From NCBI GenBank assembly GCA_963930645.1, contig OZ005653.1:108270059-108334058 (forward strand): 64,000 nt of DNA. The letters run 5' to 3'. Below are positions 50,924 through 62,772 of this stretch, piece after piece. Each line of letters starts with the position of its first letter. The stretch's first letter is position 1. The notes beneath the pieces were generated by a model. The model ran no database searches. It saw only the letters and a list, made by a program, of their open reading frames with translations, and had not been told where the DNA came from. Origin of the DNA: Salticus scenicus. Its lineage: Eukaryota > Arthropoda > Arachnida > Araneae > Salticidae. The translations under genes were made by a program, and so were the position numbers.

Positions 50924-51167
50924 CCCTTTGCCGGCCCTAACGCTCTAAAACGTTCTAAGCAGTGTTACAAAATTTAGGGCTCCTTTTATTCAGCTATCAT
51001 CAATACTTCTTAGGAGTGATATTCTATGTATTATAGTGGACGAATAACCTTCGAAAGGATTAGGGAACCGTTATTGTTAAATTTTCATGGTGGATATTGA
51101 ATAGAAGGTAGCCCTAAATTTGGCAAGATTGACAAGAGGAGTGAAATCAAAAAGAACCGGCAAAAGG
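50924..51167. mobile_element. 244-bp piggyBac-type MITE with TTAA target duplication
   Basis: TTAA (50920-50923) is followed by CCCTTTGCCGG. At the other end CCGGCAAAAGG is followed by TTAA (51168-51171). A second, internal inverted pair (aaatttagggct near 50970 and agccctaaattt near 51112) lies inward from the ends, as is common in piggyBac elements. There is no coding capacity. Confidence 0.85.
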
Positions 51168-51171
51168 TTAA

Positions 51172-54100
51172 TATGTTTTAAATAAAAAATCTGTGATAGA
51201 AAATTTTTAATCAACCAAACAATTTTCATATTAAAATCAACGACATAAATCAGGATAGCGAATTTATGGACTTTTTCGAAATTTTTTTTTATCAATAAGA
51301 GTTTTTTAGTTCATATACTTTGTATGTAATTATAAGTTCAATTTTTCATTGTTGAATTACCAAATTTCGTTTCAGAATTTACATAGGTAAAGGAAAGTAG
51401 AATATATTAGAAAAACAAATTACGCAAATTTTATTAACTGAAAGCTTTTTTTAATATTCATCTCACGAGTTTAATTTGTGAATTAATATATACATATATG
51501 TAACATACAAATTTGCTGATTATTATTATTATTATTTTTTTTTTTTTTTTGGGGGGGGGGGGAATTAATTAGACTATCCTATTTTGTGTATGTACTAAGT
51601 TATATGTAAGTTTTAAAACTGTGTATGTTTTAAATATGAATGACTGATGTTTTGACATCATGACATATGAAGGATATAGTTTTCTACAACTTGAGACAAA
51701 TTAGGGACAGTCTTGAAAATTCTAGTGCAATTTTTTCAAAAGCTTTTGTTGTTGCAGTTTTCTCAGTAAGTATTTATTCATCATTCACAAATATATTTAC
51801 CAACATATCTTTAAAATGTAATGTAAAATTATTCATGGTCATATAGCAATTCATTTTTATTAAATTTTAATTAACTGATTACAGTTGATATGCATCTGGG
51901 TTATTTCTTTGAAATGTAAAAAGCGTGCGCACTTTTTGAATGTAGAAGGTTGTAGAAACTTTCTATAAAAATATGCAGGCAAAGAAAAGCAATTTAAGAA
52001 AATTATTTTTGAATATGGATACTTCATCGAATTTAATTTTCTTGGTGATAATATTTCTTGCCTTTATCGTAGCAATATATTTTTGAACAGATGCATGCAT
52101 AATAGTGTTACTTGTTATGTTGAAAATGCCTTTAATCACGGAATAAAACGTATATTATTATTTATTTGTTTATATTGTTTGTTTGTTCCTTTCCTAATGA
52201 AATTTTCCAATTATAAACAAACATTTTACATAAAACTATTTTGAATTGTTAAATGTAACAAAATTTGGCAAATCTGTATTTTCCCCGTTTAGCCTTATGT
52301 GACTATATGTCATCGAATTTCAAGAGAAGTCAAGATTTTGAAATGTTTTTTCTTAAGTTTTCAAAAGTATCAGCATGTAATTTATGTATTGTAATTTTAG
52401 CCTTTTAAAAACGTATCTTTTACCATAAATTATTCCCTGTAAATGTGTTGTTGTAATGTTTTTTAATGACGTCCACGAACTTTTGAGGAGGACAACATCT
52501 GGTCACTCTATACTTAGCATGAACCTATGCTTTTAATACAGAAAGAGAAATAATTATTACTATTTAAAAATAAATTAGAGGAAAACAATCTGCAATCATT
52601 TTTATCATACCTACTATTAAAGTAAATGAAAAAAAAAAATATATATATATACTTTTCTGTTCTGATATGGGTATTTTTAAAATGGTGAGAAAAGTATTTT
52701 TATAATAAAACCGAGATGCATCCAAACTCGAAAAATAACATTGTAAACACTGAATGAACTCTGTACACAAATAAAATGGTAACATTAAATATTAGAACTC
52801 ATATGGTTCAGGTGAAATTTGTTTACAAAATCTTTTACCCAAATAAAAATGAAATTTCAAATGTTGCTTCTATTTATTACTTTCTTTTATATGTACATAT
52901 AAATAAAGTATTGTATTCTTGAAAATTTTAGAACTCCAGTTTTCGATGGATATGCACATTTTGATGTTTGATGTTTGACTGAACACGATTTGACTGTTTT
53001 TAGAAAATATTTGTCATTCTATCTGTCTCACAAAATTTCTGGTCGCTGTATCTCACGAACCAAAGAACGAAATTTAACCAAACTTTGTATTCAGATTGAC
53101 CTTGACATAACCTGGTGCTCATTAGATGTAGGAATCAATCGTTAGACAGGCGGCGCTGCGATCTCATTTTTTTTTCTAATTTTTTCACATGACAGTAATA
53201 TTTTTCATAATTAATAATATAATTAATAATTTTTACTGCATGAATTTGTATAAAATTATGTAGAATAAAATCTTGTGGTGGCCGCAACATACTAGTATTT
53301 TCAAATGTTGGTTATCATCATTATCATCAATATTTTGATAAAATATTATTTAGTTCAAAGCAAGCTTTAAAAAGCTATTTTTAATGTCACTAAAGTAAAT
53401 ATTATTTACAGGTAGTGTATAACACTTTATTTTTGAACATCTTTTTGCAGCTGAAAACGTAATAATTTAACAATATGAAAATTGGAAGCATTGCCTTAGT
53501 TACACACTGTATTGCATAAAATGTAGGGAATTATGCTGACCATTTATTTTCACTTTGCGTTTAATTTCAAGATTTCAAGTATTATTTAGATGATTTCGGG
53601 TGCATTAATAGGATAGTGCTAACTCTAGAATTTGCATAGATTTGGAGTACTTTAAAAAATTACTAAATAAAGACATATACACTTGAGTAGTTTCTTTAAC
53701 ATCACTGACTTTGATGGCATTTTCAAAATGTCATGTAAAGAAAATATAAATTATTCCCTATCCTGCAATCAGGTTAAGAAAACAGAAAGAGCTTGAAGGA
53801 AAACTAAAAATCTAGTTAAAATTGAGCAAAGAGAGAGTATAATCATAGGATATCTACTATAAAGTAACTTATTATATTTTTTTTTATATAGAAAACATAT
53901 AAAAATATAGTATAGTATAGAAAACACAATATAAAAATGTTTAAAATATATTTTTTTGCTGTTCTGTATCTAATCCTATGCTGTACCTAATAGGTACAGT
54001 TATGGAAATCCACATACAATTTCATATTTCTTTTTCCTAAGCTGTGTATCATGCGCTCTAAAAGAAATAAAAGAAAAATAAAATAAATAAATCTGCAAAA

Positions 54101-54421
54101 TTCAGTTTCTCTGTCAGTAAGGCATGAATTTATAACAATTTTACTTGAAAGGGAAAGGTGTAATAGAGAAGGAAAATGCGTTATAATAAGATACCAAACT
54201 CTTATAATAGTTAAATTGTTCCGAACAATAGAGAAAAATTGTCAGAAATTATCTTTTAGCAGATTAATTGTTCTTTAATAAAATTTACAGCAAATTTTGG
54301 CTGTGAAATTAACAAGAAAAAGTGTCATAAAATTTACAAAACGCCACAAAATCTTAAAATAAATAAATAAAATAGTAACAAAATGTTCTATAAATTCTAC
54401 AAATGTTTATATAAATATGAA
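51172..54421. other. AT-rich spacer with one dispersed repeat fragment
   Basis: A T-run joined to a G-run lies at 51537-51562. 52920-53165 looks like the dispersed family at 23.5-24.2 kb (tatgcacattttgatgttt; ctgtatctcacgaaccaaag) and ends in caggcggcgctgcgatc. No gene is supported; the frame at 52564-52785 is featureless. Confidence 0.4.
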
Positions 54422-54707
54422 CTAGCAGGCTTTGCCCGCTTCGCTGGCCACTAAATTTAAAGGGAACACTTTTCTATATAGCTTTAAAAATATAAAATAA
54501 AATAAATTACTGAAATTGTTCAAAAGTTCGCCTCAGGTCCCTGCTGCATTCGGCAGCGATTTGGTCATCCACTGCAACTCGGTCGCTTGTTCCTATTACC
54601 TGCGACAATAGTTTACCAATGAGCTTCCATTTAGGTGCTTATTATATAACCGTTTCGAAATAGATAGTATCGAAAAAATTGGAGTTTCCCTTTTATATTT
54701 GAATCCC

Positions 54708-54750
54708 AGTTACATATGAACAACACTATACGTGTTGTTCACATGTAACT
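54708..54750. other. Near-perfect 17-bp hairpin
   Basis: The halves agttacatatgaacaac and gttgttcacatgtaact flank a 9-base loop, with one mismatch. It lies inside the Helitron candidate. A third related word, caaatgtaactgg, follows at about 54762. Confidence 0.6.
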
Positions 54751-55347
54751 CGGACTGGACTCAAATGTAACTGGGTTTAGACAACATAATATTTGCTTTT
54801 ACGTTATTTCATATGTTTATTTTGTTTATCCAATCAATCATTAAATGACAGCAATTTCACGCCATACAATATGCTGTGACCGGCTATGTCTGTCGCATGA
54901 GACAATTAATTTTTTGTGTTTATATATAATTCATGGGTTGTAAACCTGATAGTACAGCCTTAATATAGTTCTCTTTGGCGGCTTTTGAATTTTTGTCACC
55001 ATTTTAGACTTAATCCATTGTAACAATAAGACTTAATACCTTGTAACAATATGCTATGAGCGCCATTTCTGCCATATTTTAGACAACTAATCTTTTCATG
55101 GTTATATATATTTTCCATTAAACATATTTTTATTTATTTATTTAAATATTAATTTGAATTTTTCAAATATTTCTGTTCGACAGCGTGCAAGTGCAGTAAC
55201 ACACAGAGGCTCATTTATTTGTATGATAAATTAGCATAATGATTATTATATAAGAAAATAAATAAATAGGTAAACATTATCGTGTTGCACAACTTTATTA
55301 TGTTGCTCCACTGGCGGCTTTTAAATTTTTGTCGCCATATTAGCGAT

Positions 55348-55382
<35 letters not shown>

Positions 55383-56443
55383 TATGAAAAGGGGAGGACT
55401 ATTTTGCTAATAATTTTACCAGACTCTTTTTTGTTTATACATAAGCATCCTTTATATTCTGCTTATATTTTTAATGGTTTTTAGGTTTAAAATAGTGCTT
55501 GTTGAAATAAATTTCCTATCTTTAAAATTGCATTTGTTCTGTAAATTTTGTGTAAAAATAAATCATTTACGTTTTTATATATTCGATGCGCTACTTAGAT
55601 TAAAATGGCTGTTGCTATATTAAATTTCTTGTCGAAAAACGTTCGGTGTACTTCAACACCAAAATTTAAAAAATCGCCCAGCAGGATCTGTTAATGAAAC
55701 TGATAAAATAAAAATATGGTTCATAGAGTTTAAATAATCTATTTAAAAAAACTTTTAAAACCCAAATTATTAATGTATCGTATCACATACATAGATATAG
55801 TAATAATATATAGATTGATCATTGGGGAGAAAAAAGTGATTCCTTTTCACTCGGGAAAAGACGGCGATTCTAAAAAAATATGGTAGTCTTTCCCCGAGTG
55901 AATACACACGGGAGTACACACGAATATTTTAGCAAATAAAATTCATGAATAATTTATTTACTAAAGGTGAATGAAAAGCTCCAGATATAGTTTCAAATTC
56001 ATTCTTCTTTTTTTCCTTTTTTCCTTCAATACCACTTAATGGCTGATTCCAAAGCTTTTTTTTCGGCATCAAAAATCTTTGCACGATAATATGGGGATGA
56101 TAGATCTATATATATTATTATATCTATGATCACATAATTCTTTTCGAAGATAGAATAAAACTTAATTTGAAAAAAAAAATAATAACTTTTGTTTATTAAC
56201 GAAAATAATTGATGAAATTTGAAATGCAAGTTGGTCTTGTGGGGTACAGGCTGTATATTATATTTTTGTGTTCGTGAGAGAAAATTTAAAAGAATTTGAA
56301 AACTGCAATTTTTAATCCCACTTAAAAATTATGTGACTTAATGTGAAGCAGATTTTTCATTTTTTTTTTCTCCTAACGGTTTCCATACAATCTTCTGCTG
56401 TTGCCACCTAAAATTCATACTTTAGTTAATTTTAAAAAATCTA

Positions 56444-56785
56444 ATTGTCCGATTGATAAGCTGTTTAATGCATCGGATTTCCAAAAATTTTCCCTTTCAT
56501 TTGCTATCCGCGTTTGTAATGATCGATAGATGGCGCTCTCTGAACACTGCAGTTGTTAGTAAATATAACAGCCACGTGTAATTATTATTCTTTCTCCGCC
56601 ATTTCATCATGGAAAGTCGATTGCATAATATGAGGATATGCAGTTGTGTGATAATTTCACCTTAGCCCACCAGAGGGCGAGCATTTCATTACAATCGCGG
56701 ATCTTATTTGTAACGATGCGACTGATATTTCTAATTTATTTTCTTATCTTTCTGATTTATTTTCCTCATTTTAAATAAATGTACG

Positions 56786-56818
<33 letters not shown>

Positions 56819-57071
56819 ATTATTATTTTGTCGAAAAAAAATTGGAAACAATTAAATTATGGATAAAATTTTAAAATTTAAATGACTTATTATTTTCACA
56901 TTTTAATTAATTAAGAAAAAACTTATCATCCGATTGATAAGCTTTTTAATGCATCGGATTTACAAAATTTTTCCCTTTCATTTGCTATCTTATTTGTAAC
57001 GATGCGACTGATATTTCTAATTTATTTTCTAATCTTTCTTATTTATTTTCCTCATTTTAAATAAATGTACG

Positions 57072-57104
<33 letters not shown>

Positions 57105-57130
57105 ATTATTATTTTGTCGAAAAAAAAAAA
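56444..57130. repeat. Direct duplication with one copy interrupted
   Basis: The block tccgattgataagctgttta through tttccctttcatttgctat is at 56444 and again at 56928. Downstream, ttatttgtaacgatgcgact, a long T-run and ttattattattttgtcgaaa also repeat. The first copy is split by the MITE at 56508-56700. The second is uninterrupted. Confidence 0.85.
56508..56700. mobile_element. 193-bp MITE with natural empty site in the window
   Basis: The left end CCGCGTTTGTAATGA and the reverse complement of the right end CCGCGATTGTAATGA are TIRs. The flanks are gctAT...ATctta, while the uninterrupted copy near 56988 reads gctATctta. This shows insertion with a 2-bp AT duplication (or a small ambiguity around ATC). 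Each terminus carries a gatggcgctctc or ccaccagagggcga word. Class not assigned. Confidence 0.8.
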
Positions 57131-57380
57131 AAAAAATTGGCAACAATTAAATTATGGATAAAATGTTAAAATGTAAATGGCTTTTTTATCAGAAATTAGA
57201 AGGTTATTATTTTTACATTTTAATTAATTAAGAAAAAACTAATCAAAAATTCGAAAATCTGACTTCGATGTGCACAATGACCCTTCGGGGGGCACCTTTG
57301 TGTTAAATCTCGTGACTGTCCGAGCTACCGTTTTCGAGATCAGTGAAATATACACATATTGCTCACTTAATAGTATAAGA

Positions 57381-58017
57381 TAAATCCTTCAACATAAAGA
57401 ATACTGATTTATTTGCGAAAATTTAACGTAACAATTAAAATATTAATATATGTCCACAAGGTATAGTATTCAAGACTGATTTAATTATCACACAATCTTC
57501 GACTTTTTACATATTTTCAATTTTCATTTCAGCGCGATCTACAAATTCTCGGGAAAATTCGGTTTTTTCTCTACTATATTTCTGAAGTAGCTTTAACCAT
57601 ATTTTCGGAAAATTTATATGATGTTTTATCAGATACATTTTTTTTTTTTTTTTTTTTTACAAATTAAAATTTCTATTATTTTCCGTATGATAACCGGATT
57701 AATTTTTCAGCCTATGTTTTATTATCCAGCTATGATAAGAAAAACAATATAAATTTTTACCATAAAAAAATGCTGCGTGTAATGAAACATCATATAATTT
57801 TCCAAAAATATGTTTATATCTATTGCAGGGATACTCTAAATAAAAATTGAATTTGCCTGATAATCCAAAGATGCCAAAAATAAAAATGTTTAAAAAGTCA
57901 AAGATTTTGTGATAATTGAGGTATCGAAACATACCTTAGTATTTTAACTCTAAAACTGCCATTTTAGGAAATAAAATAATGAATCTGCGAATGTGCTATA
58001 AAATTTAAATACAACAC
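57381..58017. other. AT-rich spacer
   Basis: A T-run lies at 57639-57658. The minus-strand frame 57699-57932 has no recognised domain. No gene is supported. Confidence 0.4.
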
Positions 58018-58370
58018 CGCTGTAAAAAAATAGCAGTAAAAGCAGTAAAATCTGCAATTTTACTCTAAAAGCTAAATATAAAACAGCTGTAAAAAAATAG
58101 CACAAAATGCTGTAAATTTGACAAATGAGCAGTAAAGCTAAAATAAAAAACTGCTGCACAAAACAGCAAAAATCTGTAAAATTTACAAAAGAACTGTTAA
58201 AGCGAAAATACAAAATTGTAAAAAAAAAAAACACAAAATGCTGTAAAGTTTACGAAGCTGCTGTTTACATAGGAAAAAAGCAATTACTATAAATTAACAG
58301 CAAAATATGCTACAACCATATTCCCAGCATTTTTGCTGTAATTTTACAGTGTTTTCTTTTACAGTGTAGA
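58018..58370. repeat. Degenerate tandem repeat (period about 66 bp) of GCTGTAAA / AGCA words
   Basis: Four diverged units begin near 58023, 58092, 58156 and 58219, each with an A-run, a tagca or cagca word, and a gctgtaaa or ctgtaaaat word. The right border has the inverse words (cagcatttttgctgtaattt, tacagtg). The minus-strand frame 57950-58234 arises from this low-complexity sequence. Confidence 0.6.
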
Positions 58371-58528
58371 TGTTTTGTTTTTGTTTCAAAATATTAGCAT
58401 AATTTAATTGAAAAAAAAAAATAAATAAATAAGATTCATTAAATTTGTATTAGCCAAAGTGAACAAACTTTTAAAACGATAACGTGTGAAAATAATACTT
58501 TATATTTATTATAATGAAATTATAAAGA

Positions 58529-58566
<38 letters not shown>

Positions 58567-58613
58567 ACATAAATTAAAATAAATTATTCATATTCTCTAG
58601 GAATAAAAAAAAA

Positions 58614-58646
<33 letters not shown>

Positions 58647-58961
58647 AATCATGGTTTATTAAGTTAAAATTGCATTACGAATAACCTCACAGAAGAACAG
58701 ATGGGTGTCTATTGTTTATTTCCATAATCCAATTAGTCTGAAAATGAAGTATAGTTAGCTAGCAAATAATGCAAGATAATTTAATGTCCTTCCTACTTTT
58801 TTATTTTTTATTTTTTATTTTTTTCTACAATGAATATTAATTTTAGTCTTGAATATAAAATAAAAAAAATATATATAAAATGAAATGAAATGAAATGAAA
58901 ATAAGAAAAAATAAAGAATATTAGTGAAAACTAAACATTTAAAGTGTAATTTAAAAGATCA
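58371..58961. other. Spacer with compound microsatellites
   Basis: (TA)n lies at 58533-58563, then an A-run and (GA)n at 58603-58646. GAAAT repeats lie at 58881-58902. No gene is seen. Confidence 0.6.
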
Positions 58962-60506
58962 TCTATATATATAAAAGAACACTTCCTGAGTGAGGGGGGG
59001 GGGTGATTCATCATCGCCCAGACCAAACTCCTGGACCTAGAAGCATGAAATTTCGTGACAATGTTCTTTCTATGACGTAGGCATCCACTAAGAAGCGATT
59101 TTACAAAATTCGCCCCCCAAGGGGGAGAGGGGGGGGGGCAAAACGTGATTTCACAAAATCCTTCATATCTCAAACAAAAAAACAGATATCCGTAAAATTT
59201 TTGCTTTAAAATATAGCTAATACAAATGTCTAAAAACCAATTTCTGGAATTTTCCAAATTCGGTCCCCAAGGGGTTCGGGGGGGCAAAACGTGATTTCAC
59301 ATGCGTAAAACGTGATTTCGCATAATCCTACATATCTCAAACAAAAAAATAGATATACGTGAAATTTTTGCTCTAAAATATAGCTAATGCAAATATCTAA
59401 AAACCAATTTCTGGAATTTTAGAAATTCAGCCCCCAGGTGGGGCAGCAGGGGGGGGGCGGGGGGCTATGGGGCAAAAACAAATAGATATACAGTTAGGGC
59501 GTTCAAAATTGATACAGATAGGTTTTTAGAGGCCTGCAAGTCAAATGAGGATATTTTCGATTGCGTACAAATCGATTGCGGATATTTTCGAAGTTGTAAA
59601 ATTATTAGGTGGGGCGGTAAGGGGGGGCTATGGGCAAAAACAAATAGAAATACAGTTAGGCCGTTCAAAATTGGTACAGATAGGTTTTCGATGCCTGCAA
59701 GTCGAATGGGGATATTTTCGAAAGTGTAAAGTTATTAGGAGGGCCGGGAAGATGGGGGGGAGAGGGGGGCAAAAAATAAAAATAGAGTTAGATCGTTCAA
59801 AATTGGTATATAGAGGTTTTCGATACGTACAAATCGATTGCGGATATTTTCGAAGTTGTAAAATTATTAGGTGGGGCGGTAAAGGGGGTTGAGCGGTAAG
59901 GGGGGGGCTATGGGCAAAAACAAATAGAAATACAGTTAGGCCGTTCAAAATTGGTACAGATAGGTTTTAGTGTCCTGCAAGTCGAATGGGGATATTTTCG
60001 AAAGTGTAAAGTTATTAGGAGGGCCGGGAAGGTGTGGGGGGGCCGAGGGGAAAAAAAGTAATATAGAGTTAGATCATTCAAAATTGGTACATAGATGTTT
60101 TCGATACCTACAAATCGATTGCGGATATTTTCGAATTTTTTAAATTATAGGGAGGGGCGGGAAGGGGGGGAACGGAGGGGCCAAAAAATAAAAATAGAGA
60201 TAGATAGTTCAAAACTGGTGCATAGTGGTTTTTGATACCTACAAATCGATTGCGGATATTTTCGAATTTGTAAAATTATTAGGATAGACGGGAGGGGGGG
60301 CGAAGGGGGAAAATAATAGAAATAAGAGTTAGAGCATTTTGGGAATTTTTTCCGAAGGCAGTGAGAACCCGGTGCGACATTTTTCCTAATCAGATTTTGT
60401 TTCTCTTTTCTTTTCACGTGATAAAAATGAATGCAATTTTGAGAATTCAGTAATTAGAGTGATTCATTTAAAAATAGGGACCAGCGAAGCGGGCGTTGCC
60501 TACTAG
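58962..60506 (+). mobile_element. Non-autonomous Helitron with G-rich tandem interior
   Basis: It starts TCTATATATATAAAAGAACA after an A and ends GACCAGCGAAGCGGGCGTTG-CCTACTAG before a T, with a GC hairpin ahead of CTAG. The first part has two copies of a 130-bp block (59150 and 59290: catatctcaaacaaaaaa; ctaaaaaccaatttctggaa). The rest is a G-rich tandem repeat (next entry). No helicase is present. The minus-strand frames at 58931-60417 (proline-rich, repeated LIILQLRKYPQSIC) are translations of the repeat. Confidence 0.7.
59440..60345. repeat. About 145-bp tandem repeats with poly-G blocks inside the Helitron
   Basis: About six to seven diverged units each contain a G-rich block (up to nine G), then gcaaaaacaaatag or gcaaaaaataaaaatag, then gttcaaaattggtaca, a gcctgcaagtcgaatgggg or acctacaaatcgattgcgg word, gatattttcgaa and gtaaaattattagg. 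Unit starts are near 59466, 59628, 59768, 59918, 60050 and 60178. Confidence 0.8.
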
Positions 60507-60587
60507 TATATATATATATATATAGTATTTTATTTATATCTTTACAGTACTTACTATCATTTTCTTACATTAATTGTAAAATAAATA

Positions 60588-61304
60588 TCAGTACAAAAAA
60601 CCCTTAACGGGTTAAAAGTTTGTGACGCCGCTACTTTATGGCTATAAGAATTTGAAATATGAGTCTTAAAAATAATGATATAAAAATTTAAGTGACGCTA
60701 GTATATCATAGCATCCAACTGAGTGAAAATCTACGCAAAGAGGTAGTGTGACGTAAAGAAAACATTTACACAGATTTTACTTGCAGTCTTGGATAGCGTG
60801 ACGCAAAAGATAAATCAATTTATTGAAATAAATAATTTTAATTTATAATGCAAACTCAGTGAAAGTATAATTATTTGACAGTATATTTGAAAATTAAAAG
60901 CACTGTTTCAATATGTAAATATACTTTATTAGACAAAACAAAAGTAGTTTTAGTGGAATCTAAAAACAAATCTTTTAAAAAAACACCGAGGCGCCACTAG
61001 AATTTTTATATCATTCCTTTTAAAACTGTTATTTTGAATTTGAAATGTAAATAAAAAAAGAATCGGTGAGTGTATTTTATATATCAGTCTGATCTTGAAG
61101 CTAAAAATATTACGTTTGCATTATAAATATAAATAAAAGTAGAAAGTAAATGATCAAATAAGAAAATCTATGTATATTTTAACTAATTGCAAAGCGTCAC
61201 TTAAAATTTTATATCATTATTTTTAAGACTCATATTTCAAATTCTTATAGCCATAAAGTAGCGGCGTCACAAACTTTTAACCCGTTAAGGGTTTTTTGTA
61301 CTGA
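60588..61304. mobile_element. 717-bp element with about 110-bp TIRs, TA flanks
   Basis: The left arm TCAGTACAAAAAACCCTTAA, then cgggttaaaagtttgtgacg, then ccgctactttatggctataa, matches the reverse complement of the right end almost base for base for about 110 bp. TA lies outside both ends (60586-60587 and 61305-61306). Subterminal gtgacg words recur at about 60622, 60691, 60748 and 60797. There is no coding frame. The very similar arms suggest a fairly recent insertion or conversion between arms. Confidence 0.85.
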
Positions 61305-61547
61305 TATCATTACTTTTTAGGGGTTATTGATCAAAAAATAAAAACAAGTCCTTCTAGCTCCTAGGAAGGGTGAACTGATTTATTTTTTATTATGAAGTTG
61401 CCACCATTTTTTTTTCAAGATTGCAGCTACAATTTATTAATGGACTTGGTGGATTTATTAATGAATGCTTGTATATATGGAGTTTTAAGCAAATCGGTTC
61501 ATAAAACCTTTCTACTGTAAATTTGAAATTTTCAGTGGGCTGGCACA

Positions 61548-61630
61548 GGGGTAGATTAAGGGGGGTAGATTAAGGGGGGTAGACTAAGTTGACAGAGGGT
61601 AGATTAAGACAGAGGGTAGATTAAGTTGGC
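61548..61630. repeat. Short minisatellite ggggtagattaa
   Basis: About five copies of a gggtagattaag word occur, first with a G-rich linker and then with a ttgaca/acaga linker. Confidence 0.85.
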
Positions 61631-62213
61631 AAATGAACATAACAAATACATTTCTGAGATAAATCCACACTACAAATTTAGTTTGAATTAATTCAGTATT
61701 TCAAACGTCATCATGCTGACAAATTTTCAAGTAGCCTGCCACTTGGAAACAAAATGGAGAAGCTTCGCTCTAGAAAAAAATACTGAGTGGGATTCTCAAA
61801 CTCTTTAAAATAATAATAGCAATAATAAGTGGGAAATTTCAAATTTAAGTTAGAATTACGTAATTTACATTTTGCAAGTTTCTTTTTAGTGAATTACAAA
61901 TGCACATTAAACAATTAAAAAAAATATATCAAGTCAATGTTAAAAATGGAAATTTATTTATTTTCTTTTCCCTTTTGAGACTAAGTATAGACACTGCTCC
62001 AATATTCACAATTTAAATTTTCATCAAAAGTGCAGGTAAAAATTATTTCATAAAAATATTTAGTGGAAAAAAATAGACAAAATATAAATTAAGCTCTACA
62101 TTTCTGTAATTTTAAAAATAAGATAAAATCATTTGGAGAAAAAATTTATGGAAAATACAAGTTAATCTAAAGTTCATAAAAAGTTAAGCTTAAGTTTTAT
62201 GGAAAATACAAGT
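61631..62213. other. AT-rich spacer
   Basis: taagcttaagttttatggaaaatacaagtt-type words occur twice near 62145 and 62196. No gene is seen. Confidence 0.4.
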
Positions 62214-62656
62214 TATATATATATATTTCTTTTTAAAAATTAAAAATCTCTTTTTAAAATACAGTTAGTTTATTCATATATTTACTTTTCAGACTTTAAA
62301 ATGATACACATTTTAAATATTAACATAATCAAACTATTTTTTTTTATTATTATTATTATTTAAAGCAATAATGGCTAGGGGATGAAAGAGGGGATAAATA
62401 CGCTGTATATTAAAAAAAATAATAATAAAAATAAAAATAAAATAGAATTAAAATTCATGAAAAATGTGTCAAATAGCAATTATTGAAAAACACATTAAAA
62501 TAAATAAATGACATCTTTACTTTGAAACCAATAATAGTTTATTTAAAAAATATAATTCTCTATTTCTTTCTTTCTTTTTTTTTTTTTTTTTTTTTTAATT
62601 AATTAATTTCTGCATGAAAAATTCCATTTCATAAATATATTTACAACTACAATAAG

Positions 62657-62689
<33 letters not shown>

Positions 62690-62738
62690 CCTTTAATTTT
62701 AAATAATTATTTCTACATGTTTCTAAGCAATTAAAAGT

Positions 62739-62772
<34 letters not shown>

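Larger units (their letters stand above)
54422..57380 (-). mobile_element. Candidate non-autonomous Helitron (2.96 kb)
   Basis: The 3' end (minus strand CCAGCGAAGCGGGCAAAGCC-TGCTAG, then T) is essentially identical to that of the Helitron at 14087, with the same hairpin. The proposed 5' end on the minus strand is A|TCTTATACTATTAAGTGAGC. The span contains modules shared with the other Helitrons (55590-55710 and 56385-56460). The right boundary is less sure than the left: other ATAGA|T sites near 55793 and 55815 could be the end of a shorter element. Nested repeats are listed separately. Confidence 0.5.

Noticed and set aside
58931..60417. Minus-strand proline-rich frames with repeated LIILQLRKYPQSIC
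   Set aside because: They come from the G-rich tandem repeat inside a Helitron, with no start context and no conserved domain.
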